NCBI RefSeq assembly: GCF_014596565.1
Contig: NZ_NOIN01000008.1
Coordinates: 62,001 to 126,000 of the forward strand
Length of the DNA: 64,000 nucleotides
Source: Pseudomonas sp. PSB18
Lineage (GTDB): Bacteria; Pseudomonadota; Gammaproteobacteria; Pseudomonadales; Pseudomonadaceae
Direction: 5' to 3'
Shown: piece after piece, positions 37,712 through 44,915 of the stretch
Layout: each line of letters begins with the position of its first letter
How positions within the stretch are numbered: position 1 is the stretch's first letter
Made by a program: the position numbers and the translations under genes
Notes under the pieces: model-generated
Database searches by the model: none
Seen by the model: only the letters and a program-made list of their open reading frames with translations
Told to the model about the DNA's origin: nothing

Positions 37712-37751
37712 GACATTTGAATTCGAACATAAATGTTCATTTGCGAAAATA
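37712..37751 (-). promoter_or_regulatory. Tandem GlpR operators upstream of glpD
   Basis: Compared with the E. coli GlpR consensus WATGTTCGWTWWCGAACATW, the 20-mer at 37732-37751 matches at 17 positions. The abutting 20-mer at 37712-37731 matches at 15, with a perfect CGAACAT half. A third, weaker site (15 of 20, right half perfect) lies at 37816-37835. The two strong sites begin 25 bases upstream of the glpD start. Confidence 0.75.
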
Positions 37752-37840
37752 CTAGCCCATTAATACAGCAGCGGCTAGTCGATCCCGATTGAAAAAACTC
37801 ATCGAAAGACGTCAAAAGGAAAATTTTCGAACATAAAAAA

Positions 37841-37900
37841 GATCGCAGGCTTCGCCAGCTCCTACAGGTATGGTGTAGAGGGCTGGCGAAGCCTGCGATC
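37841..37900. repeat. 19-bp perfect inverted repeat between glpR and glpD
   Basis: GATCGCAGGCTTCGCCAGC (37841-37859) pairs perfectly with its inverse at 37882-37900, around a 22-base loop containing TCCTACA. It is a different repeat family from the REPs elsewhere in the window and is likewise intergenic. It could attenuate read-through from glpR into glpD. Confidence 0.8.
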
Positions 37901-37932
37901 TCGCGAAGCTGAAAACAGCAGCTGAAGCTGCC

Positions 37933-38688
37933 TTAAACCACTTCCAACCGAATCTTGTGCTGGCTCAGCAACTGCACCAAGGCCGGTACTGGTTGCTGGT
38001 CGGTCACCAGGCAGTCAATCAGGCTGATGGGCCCGAGACGGACCATGGCGTTGCGCCCGAACTTGCTGGAGTCCGCCGCGAGCAGCACTTGCCGGGCGTT
38101 GGCGATGATCGCCTGGGAGACGCGCACTTCCTGGTAATCGAAGTCCAGCAGGCTGCCGTCTTCGTCGATCCCACTGATACCCACCAGGGCGAAATCGACC
38201 TTGAACTGGTTGATGAAGTCGACGCTGGCCTGGCCCACCACGCCACCGTCGCGGCGCACGTTGCCGCCGGCGATCAACACTTCGAAGTCGTCCTTGGCAC
38301 TGAGGATCGACGCCACGTGCAGGTTGTTGGTGATGATTTTCAGCTGATTGTGGTTGAGCAGCGCCCGGGCGATGGATTCGGTGGTAGTGCCGATGTTGAT
38401 GAACAGCGACGCATGATCGGGGATCTGGGCGGCGATGGCTTCGGCAATGCGTTGTTTCTCATCGCGCATCTGATCGGCGCGCATGGCGTAGGCGGTGTTT
38501 TCAACGCTCGAATCGTAGGCGGCACCACCATGGTAGCGACGCAGCAGGTTCATCTCGGCCAGTTGATTGATATCGCGGCGGATGGTTTGCGGGGTGACGA
38601 CGAACACCTGAGCCATTTCCTCGATGCTGACGTAGCCGCGTTCACGGACCAGTTCGAGGATTTGCTGCTGACGGGGAGGCAGATTCAT
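37933..38688 (-). CDS. glpR: DeoR-family glycerol regulon repressor GlpR
   Basis: A 251-aa repressor. The DeoR helix-turn-helix is at the N-terminus (RGYVSIEEMAQVFVVTPQTI), and the sugar-phosphate sensor domain follows (FINIGTTTESIARAL). It is expected to release DNA when glycerol-3-phosphate binds. It lies between glpK and glpD on the same strand. Confidence 0.93.
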   Translation of the reverse strand: MNLPPRQQQILELVRERGYVSIEEMAQVFVVTPQTIRRDINQLAEMNLLRRYHGGAAYDSSVENTAYAMRADQMRDEKQRIAEAIAAQIPDHASLFINIGTTTESIARALLNHNQLKIITNNLHVASILSAKDDFEVLIAGGNVRRDGGVVGQASVDFINQFKVDFALVGISGIDEDGSLLDFDYQEVRVSQAIIANARQVLLAADSSKFGRNAMVRLGPISLIDCLVTDQQPVPALVQLLSQHKIRLEVV

Positions 38689-38782
38689 GGGGCTTCCTTT
38701 GGGCTGCCATGCAAAATTTGCCCATGATGCCGCAGGAATCCACTCCCGACCAGTTTCAGTCCTTTTTCATGCCGGTTTCAGG

Positions 38783-40288
38783 CTACTCGGCGTCTTCGTG
38801 GGATTCCCAATCGCGGGTGCGGCTGATGGCTTTTTTCCAGCCCGCGTAGAGTTTTTCCTTCGCCTGTTCGTCCAGTTGCGGTTCGAACCGGCGCTCGATC
38901 ACCGCTTTGCCGCGCAGCTCTTCCAGGCTGCCCCAGAAGCCGCAGGCCAAGCCCGCCAGGTAAGCGGCGCCCAAGGCCGTGGTCTCGCGCATTTTCGGGC
39001 GTTCGACCTGGGTGCCGAGGATGTCGGCCTGGAACTGCATCAGGAAGTTGTTCGCGACCGCTCCGCCGTCAACGCGCAAGGCCTTGAGGCGTTCACCGGA
39101 ATCCTGCTGCATGGCGTCGAGCACGTCGCGGGTCTGGTAGGCGATCGACTCCAGCGCCGCGCGAATGATGTGATCGACCCGTACGCCGCGCGTAAGGCCG
39201 AACAGTGCGCCACGGGCATAAGGGTCCCAGTACGGTGCGCCAAGGCCCGTGAAGGCGGGCACGAGGTACACGCCGTTGCTGTCCTTGACCTTGTTGGCGA
39301 AGTATTCGGTATCGAGGGCGTCGTTGACGATTTTCAGCTCGTCGCGCAGCCACTGCACCGTGGAACCACCATTGAATACCGCGCCTTCCAGGGCGTAGGC
39401 CACCTCGCCACGGGGTCCGCAGGCGATGGTGGTGAGCATGCCGTGATTGGATTTGACTGCCTTGTCCCCTGTGTTCATCAACAGGAAACAGCCGGTGCCA
39501 TAGGTGTTTTTCGCCTGGCCCGGTTCCACGCACATCTGGCCGAAGAGGGCGGCCTGCTGGTCGCCGGCGATGCCGCCAATGGCAATGCCGCTCTTGGTGC
39601 GGCCATAGATTTCCGAAGAAGACTTCACTTCCGGCAACATTTCCCGGGGGATGTCGAGGATGTCGAGCATCTTCGCGTCCCACTCCAGGGAATGGATGTT
39701 GAAGAGCATGGTACGCGAGGCGTTGGTGTAGTCGGTGACATGGACCTTGCCGCCGGTAAATTTCCAGATCAACCAGCTGTCGACGGTGCCGAACAGCAGC
39801 TCACCGTTTCGCGCCCGTTCACGACTGCCTTCCACGGTGTCCAGGATCCACTTGAGCTTGGTGCCGGAGAAGTACGGGTCGGTGACCAGGCCCGTGGTCT
39901 GGCTGATGTAGGGCTCGTGGCCATCGCGCTTGAGTTGTTGGCAGATTTCGGTGCTGCGCCGACATTGCCAGACGATGGCGTTGTAGATCGGACGACCGGT
40001 GGTCTTGTCCCACACCACCGTGGTTTCACGCTGGTTGGTGATGCCGATGGCGGCCACCTGATCATGGTGCAGGCCGGCCTGGGCCAGGGCTTCGACCATG
40101 ACTGCGCTCTGGGTGGCGAAGATTTCCATCGGGTCATGTTCGACCCACCCGGCCTGGGGATAATGCTGGGCGAATTCGCGTTGGGCGGTGCAGACCACAT
40201 TGGCGTCACGGTCGAAGATGATCGCGCGCGAGCTGGTCGTGCCCTGGTCGAGGGCAATGATGTAGTTCTTGTTCTGGAGGTCGGTCAT
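38783..40288 (-). CDS. glpK: Glycerol kinase GlpK
   Basis: A 501-aa FGGY kinase that phosphorylates glycerol. The N-terminal ATP loop is ALDQGTTSSRAIIFD (about residues 12-26), and FGGY-type signatures include GTGCFLLMNTG. ATG 40288 (MTDLQNKNYII) gives the usual length; the frame is open for another 82 codons upstream but that part is not kinase-like. In other Pseudomonas glpF precedes glpK; here the next gene is the divergent ybaK. The 196-base gap holds promoters only. Confidence 0.96.
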   Translation of the reverse strand: MTDLQNKNYIIALDQGTTSSRAIIFDRDANVVCTAQREFAQHYPQAGWVEHDPMEIFATQSAVMVEALAQAGLHHDQVAAIGITNQRETTVVWDKTTGRPIYNAIVWQCRRSTEICQQLKRDGHEPYISQTTGLVTDPYFSGTKLKWILDTVEGSRERARNGELLFGTVDSWLIWKFTGGKVHVTDYTNASRTMLFNIHSLEWDAKMLDILDIPREMLPEVKSSSEIYGRTKSGIAIGGIAGDQQAALFGQMCVEPGQAKNTYGTGCFLLMNTGDKAVKSNHGMLTTIACGPRGEVAYALEGAVFNGGSTVQWLRDELKIVNDALDTEYFANKVKDSNGVYLVPAFTGLGAPYWDPYARGALFGLTRGVRVDHIIRAALESIAYQTRDVLDAMQQDSGERLKALRVDGGAVANNFLMQFQADILGTQVERPKMRETTALGAAYLAGLACGFWGSLEELRGKAVIERRFEPQLDEQAKEKLYAGWKKAISRTRDWESHEDAE

Positions 40289-40484
40289 ATCGATTGCCTT
40301 GGGACGTAAATCTGGTCTCGGATGATGCTCGAGACATGCGTTCTGGCTTTCACTTTCGAAAAAATATAGACAAGAAACGCTGCTGTCAAAGATTGAAAGT
40401 GAACCTTCGGTCATATTTTCAACTATTCGTGAAGTATGACTTAGAATCCCGGCCCACTCTTTTCTGATTTCTTCAGGAGCGGTC

Positions 40485-40955
40485 ATGACCCCCGCATTGG
40501 ATCTGCTTAAAAAAGTGCGCGCCGAGCATCGCATCCACAGTTACGAACACGATCCCAAGGCCGCCTCCTATGGCCTGGAGGCCGCGGAAAAGCTGGGGTT
40601 GGATCCGGCGCAGGTGTTCAAGACATTGCTGGCCGCGAGTGAGAAAGGTGAGCTGCTGGTGGCAGTGGTGCCGGTGGTCGGCAGTCTGGACCTGAAAGCG
40701 CTGGCCCATGCCGCCGGTGTGAAGAAAGTCGAGATGGCCGATCCGGCGGCCGCGCAACGTTCCACGGGTTATCTGCTGGGCGGTATCAGCCCTTTGGGGC
40801 AGAAGAAGCGCTTGCGCACCTTCATCGACCGTTCCGCCCAACCCTTCGCCAGCATCTATGTCAGCGCGGGGCGACGCGGGTTGGAGGTGGAACTGGCGCC
40901 TGGGGTACTGGCCGAGCATACCGGGGCGGCGTTCGCCGATATCGGTCGCGCCTGA
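40485..40955 (+). CDS. ybaK: Cys-tRNA(Pro) deacylase, YbaK/EbsC type
   Basis: A 156-aa YbaK-family editing enzyme that hydrolyses Cys-tRNA(Pro) and related mischarged tRNAs. The conserved Lys in the segment AQVFKTLLA and the C-terminal GRRGLEVELAP are present. CAGGAG lies a few bases before the ATG. Single gene, divergent from glpK. Confidence 0.92.
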   Translation: MTPALDLLKKVRAEHRIHSYEHDPKAASYGLEAAEKLGLDPAQVFKTLLAASEKGELLVAVVPVVGSLDLKALAHAAGVKKVEMADPAAAQRSTGYLLGGISPLGQKKRLRTFIDRSAQPFASIYVSAGRRGLEVELAPGVLAEHTGAAFADIGRA

Positions 40956-41081
40956 TCTCTTGCGGGCAGATTTTGCCCTACGCTGTAGGGTGAAAATTCA
41001 CTTGATCTGTCACTGGCGTGGCGGCGTCAAGGCGCCTCATGCTCGCGCCTCTATAACAAGGATTCTTACGAGGAGAAGGCC

Positions 41082-41864
41082 ATGCAGCTTGCGTTTCATC
41101 AAGTCGATGCGTTCAGCGACCGACCGTTTGGCGGCAACCCGGCGATAGTCTATCGGCTCGATGCCTGGCTCGCCGATGACTTGATGCAAAAGATCGCCGC
41201 CGAACATAACCTGGCCGAAACCGCGTTCCTGGTACGCGAAGGCCAGTATTGGCACATCCGCTGGTTCACCCCCACCACCGAAGTCCCGTTATGCGGACAC
41301 GCCACGCTGGCCAGCGCCCATGTGCTGTTCGAGATCTACCACGAGACTGCCGACCGGTTGGATTTCATGTGCAAATCCGGCCCCTTGAGCGTCAGTCGCG
41401 AAGGTGACCGGCTGTGGCTGGATTTTCCGGCCATGATACCCAGCGAACTGGGCGCCTCCCTGGCCGTACAGAACGCCCTCGGTGTCGAGGCGGTGGACGT
41501 CCTGACATCCAACGTGTTGCTGGTGGTGCTGGAGTCGGAGCAAGCGGTGCTCGATTGCAAACCGGACATGGCAGCCCTGGCCAAGCTGCCGTGGCCCGGC
41601 GCTATTGTGACCGCGCCGGGTAGCCGGCATGACTTTGTCTCGCGTTTCTTTGCCCCCGCGATCGGGATCAACGAAGACCCGGTGACCGGATCGACCCATT
41701 GCAGCCTGGTTCCGTACTGGTCCAAACGCCTGAGCAAACTGGGGCTGACGGCTTATCAATGCTCGGCCAGGGGCGGGGCGCTGTTCTGCCGATTGGAGGG
41801 GGAGCGGGTGAAGATTGGCGGGGATGCGAGGTTGGTGGCCAGTGGGACGTTGTTGCTGGGCTGA
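41082..41864 (+). CDS. PhzF-family isomerase/epimerase-like protein
   Basis: A 260-aa PhzF-fold protein. The active-site Glu is seen in HNLAETAFLV (near residue 46), and the family segments FGGNPAIVY and NEDPVTGSTHCSL are present. PhzF itself isomerises a phenazine precursor, but no other phenazine gene is near, so a role in phenazine making is unlikely. AGGAGAAGG gives a good ribosome site. Substrate unknown. Confidence 0.88.
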   Translation: MQLAFHQVDAFSDRPFGGNPAIVYRLDAWLADDLMQKIAAEHNLAETAFLVREGQYWHIRWFTPTTEVPLCGHATLASAHVLFEIYHETADRLDFMCKSGPLSVSREGDRLWLDFPAMIPSELGASLAVQNALGVEAVDVLTSNVLLVVLESEQAVLDCKPDMAALAKLPWPGAIVTAPGSRHDFVSRFFAPAIGINEDPVTGSTHCSLVPYWSKRLSKLGLTAYQCSARGGALFCRLEGERVKIGGDARLVASGTLLLG

Positions 41865-41893
41865 TCTGAAGCCGGGAGCTGCGCCAGCCGTCA

Positions 41894-42000
41894 GGCCGTC
41901 ATCGCGAGCAGGCTCGCTCCCACATGGGATGTGGGGTGTACGCAGCCTTTGCATACACCACCAAGACCTGTGGGAGCGAGCCTGCTCGCGATGACGGCGG
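41894..42000. repeat. REPIN between convergent phzF-like and ABC ATPase genes
   Basis: CCGTCATCGCGAGCAGGCTC (near 41896) is repeated inverted, ending GCGATGACGG near 41997, with about 45 bases between the arms. Confidence 0.88.
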
Positions 42001-42069
42001 CAAAGATAATACAGTTGCCCCCACAATCAAAGATCAGAGACAACGGGAAGTGGGCGTCTCGGCCAGACT

Positions 42070-43179
42070 TCAATGGGCCGCGCCGTACCGCCGCACCCCA
42101 CTCTCCACCAATGGTATGTGCGCAGCCGTGCTGCCCGAGGCCTGGAACAGCACCAGATGTTCAGCCGACACCCGAATGCCGACATGGGCACCGACCTGAT
42201 GATCGGCATGGCTCGGAAAGATCGACTCCAGTTGTGCCCCCGTCGGTAACTGAAGGCGGTACAGGGTCGAAGCCCCCAGGAACGTCTTGCCGACGATCCG
42301 GGCCGTGAGTGGGCTGTCCGGCGCGTAGACGATATCGTCCGGCCGCAACAGCACATCCACCGCGCCGCCGACGGGCCAGGTGTAGGCCCGGTTGCCGCGC
42401 AGGATACCCAGCTCGGTCTGCACCGACTCCGGGCTTTCGAGCCGGCCACGGATGAAATAGCCCTGGCCGATGAAACTGGCGACGAAGGGCGTCAGCGGTT
42501 CGTGGTACAGGTTGTAGGGCGTGTCCCACTGTTCCAGCCGACCTTCCCTGAACACGCCGACATGGTCGCTGACGGCGAAGGCTTCTTCCTGGTCATGGGT
42601 GACCAGAATGGCGCTGGTCCCGCGCGCCTTGAGAATGTCCCGCACTTCATGGCTGAGCTTGCGACGCAGCTCGCCGTCGAGGTTGGAGAACGGTTCGTCA
42701 AGCAACAGCAACTGTGGTTCCGGCGCCAATGCGCGGGCCAATGCCACGCGCTGTTGCTGGCCGCCGGACAGCTCGTGGGGAAAGCGCTTGCCCAGGTTCT
42801 TCAGGTTGACCAGCTCCAGCAGTTCTTCCACCACGCGATCCTTGTCCGGATGCTTGCGGATGCCGAAGGCGATGTTCTCCGCCACACTCAGGTGGGGGAA
42901 CAGCGCGTAGTCCTGGAACACCATGCCGATACGGCGCTTTTCCGGAGCCAGGGTGAAGCCGGCGCGGGAAAGGGTTTCCCCGGCCAGCTGGATTTCACCT
43001 TCGTGCACCGGCTCGAAGCCGGCAATGGCCCGCAATGTCGTGGTTTTGCCACACCCGGACGAGCCGAGCAGGCAACCGATGTCGCCGGCATTGAGATGCA
43101 GGTTGAGATTCTGCACGACCCGTTGGTCCTGGTAACCGCAGGCCAGGTTGTGCAGATTCAACAGCAGGGGATGACTCAT
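42070..43179 (-). CDS. ABC transporter ATPase (FbpC/PotA-like), orphan
   Basis: A 369-aa ATPase. Walker A is GSSGCGKTT, the signature LSGGQQQR, Walker B LLLLDEPFSNLD, and a TOBE-type regulatory domain follows (about residues 240-369). This layout fits importers of Fe(III), spermidine/putrescine or sulfate. ATG 43179 overlaps the argF stop codon as ATGA, so it is translationally coupled to argF. No permease or binding-protein gene is near; its membrane partner must be encoded elsewhere. Confidence 0.88.
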   Translation of the reverse strand: MSHPLLLNLHNLACGYQDQRVVQNLNLHLNAGDIGCLLGSSGCGKTTTLRAIAGFEPVHEGEIQLAGETLSRAGFTLAPEKRRIGMVFQDYALFPHLSVAENIAFGIRKHPDKDRVVEELLELVNLKNLGKRFPHELSGGQQQRVALARALAPEPQLLLLDEPFSNLDGELRRKLSHEVRDILKARGTSAILVTHDQEEAFAVSDHVGVFREGRLEQWDTPYNLYHEPLTPFVASFIGQGYFIRGRLESPESVQTELGILRGNRAYTWPVGGAVDVLLRPDDIVYAPDSPLTARIVGKTFLGASTLYRLQLPTGAQLESIFPSHADHQVGAHVGIRVSAEHLVLFQASGSTAAHIPLVESGVRRYGAAH

Positions 43180-44096
43180 GCGTGGTGGTACGCCGGCTCG
43201 ACAAGGAACTCGAGCAGGGCCTTTTGGGCATGCAGACGATTCTCGGCCTGATCCCAGGCGACCGAGCGCGGGTCGTCCAGCAGGTCGAAGCTGATCTCCT
43301 CGCCACGGTGGGCCGGCAGGCAATGCATGAACAGCACGTCGGCATCCGCCAGGTCGAGCAGGGCCCGGTTGACCTGCAGCGGCGCGAACAGCTCGAGGCG
43401 CCTGGCGGTTTCTTCTTCCTGGCCCATGGAGGTCCAGACGTCGGTGCTCACCAGATGCGCGCCGGCCACGGCCAGTTTCGGATCACGGACGATGGACACC
43501 CGATCCCCAGCCTTGGCCAGCAGTTCGGCGCTGGGGTCGTAGCCCTCGGGGCAGGCGATGCGCAACTGGAAGTCGAATTGCATCGCCGCTTCTATATAGC
43601 TGTTGCACATGTTGTTGCCATCGCCGATCCAGGCCACGGTCTTGCCCTGGATCGAGCCACGGTGTTCCAGGAACGTCTGCATGTCGGCCAGCAACTGGCA
43701 GGGATGCAGGTCATCGGACAGGCCATTGATCACCGGCACACGGGAATGGGCGGCGAATTCGGTCAGGGTGCTGTGGGCAAAGGTACGGATCATCATCACG
43801 TCGAGCATGCTCGACATGACGATGGCGCAATCGGCGATCGGCTCGCCACGGCCCAGCTGGGTATCGCGGGGCGACAGGAAGATCGCCTGGCCGCCGAGCT
43901 GGATCATGCCGGCTTCGAACGAAATTCGGGTACGGGTCGATGATTTCTCGAAGATCATGCCCAGTACGCGGTTCTTCAGGGGCTCGAACAGTACACCGCG
44001 GTTACGCAGGTCTTTGAGCTCCACGCCTCGACGGATCACGCCGAGCAACTCATCGGGCGTGAGATCCATCAGGGAGAGAAAGTGCCTTGCGCTCAT
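43176..44096 (-). CDS. argF: Ornithine carbamoyltransferase ArgF
   Basis: A 306-aa anabolic OTC that makes citrulline from ornithine and carbamoyl phosphate. The carbamoyl-phosphate site SSTRTR is near residue 52, DDLHPCQ near 130 and the catalytic HCLPAHRG near 262. A probable ArgR operator lies 107-143 bases upstream. The 4-base overlap with the ABC ATPase gene downstream is conserved in kind with P. aeruginosa gene order as I remember it. Confidence 0.96.
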   Translation of the reverse strand: MSARHFLSLMDLTPDELLGVIRRGVELKDLRNRGVLFEPLKNRVLGMIFEKSSTRTRISFEAGMIQLGGQAIFLSPRDTQLGRGEPIADCAIVMSSMLDVMMIRTFAHSTLTEFAAHSRVPVINGLSDDLHPCQLLADMQTFLEHRGSIQGKTVAWIGDGNNMCNSYIEAAMQFDFQLRIACPEGYDPSAELLAKAGDRVSIVRDPKLAVAGAHLVSTDVWTSMGQEEETARRLELFAPLQVNRALLDLADADVLFMHCLPAHRGEEISFDLLDDPRSVAWDQAENRLHAQKALLEFLVEPAYHHA

Positions 44097-44202
44097 GATT
44101 GACTACCTTTTTGTAACAGACCGCAGATGCTCAAAGCCTTGTTTAATAAAAAAACGGGCGAGACCTGCGGCAAAAGCCGCACGGGGCGACGAAAATAGGG
44201 GA

Positions 44203-44239
44203 AGGCGCGATATTGACATTAAATGTCGCGTCTTACCAA
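44203..44239. promoter_or_regulatory. Probable ArgR operator upstream of argF
   Basis: TGTCGC-N8-AA (44224-44239) matches the Pseudomonas ArgR half-site exactly. A second, weaker half-site (AGGCGC-N8-CA) starts 21 bases earlier at 44203, the correct phase. The rest of the 403-base gap between argF and the small gene at 44500 holds no gene that I can see. Confidence 0.6.
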
Positions 44240-44499
44240 TAGGGCTACGGTTTTTGGGGATTTCAGCGGGGTCGTCACCAGACTGTGATGACATGTTTGA
44301 GGCCGGTTTCCTGACAGCAGCGATCCATTTGTACACTGGCGTTGCGCAGCTTGGCAATCAGCCGGGACGGGCCTGACATCGCGGATGGTCGGTTTGTGAT
44401 CCGTTATTCCGTGATTCGCCTGTCTGGTGGTAAGTGTGAAACATTTCCTAATGTAAAAGGCTGGGTTATAAAAGAACCCCTAGACGCAGGAGCCTCGAA

Positions 44500-44784
44500 A
44501 TGGATTCGAAAGAGCAACAACTGATGGAGCTGCTGGGGCTGACGGCACGCTCCCTGACTCACCTCACCGCTTCGGTGACGTCCATGTCATTCGAGTTGTT
44601 GCGCAGCGATGATGAAGTCATCAAGGCCGCCGGTCGCCGAATGATCGATCGCATGGCCACCATCAGCGGCGGGCTCGACGAGCATTGGCGATTGATCGGT
44701 GAGTTGACGGGAGTGCCTATCGCCCAGGAACAGGTGCAGACCGTCGAAGAGATCCAGCTGTTGGCGCCGCCTCCCGAACAGTGA
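44500..44784 (+). CDS. Small protein of unknown function
   Basis: A 94-aa soluble, acidic, largely helical protein with no signal peptide, membrane segment or motif that I recognise. AGGAG lies about 8 bases before the ATG, and the promoter-like region upstream is AT-rich. It is followed after 131 bases by the molybdopterin oxidoreductase gene, but no link is shown. Confidence 0.7.
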   Translation: MDSKEQQLMELLGLTARSLTHLTASVTSMSFELLRSDDEVIKAAGRRMIDRMATISGGLDEHWRLIGELTGVPIAQEQVQTVEEIQLLAPPPEQ

Positions 44785-44915
44785 TGTCACTTCATCGGTA
44801 CGCCTGATGCCCGGCAATTCACAGGACGAACCTCGCTGGCAAAGGCGTGGATCACGCGCCATAGTTTTGTTCCCGCGGCCGAAAGTGCCCGCCACGAATA
44901 AAACAGAGACTGGCC

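Noticed and set aside
40289..40484. Remnant of glpF between glpK and ybaK
   Set aside because: The gap is only 196 bases, and none of the frames shows an aquaporin-like NPA or hydrophobic segment.
41082..41864. Phenazine biosynthesis from the PhzF-like gene
   Set aside because: No phzA, B, C, D, E or G gene is nearby, and PhzF-fold proteins are common with other roles.
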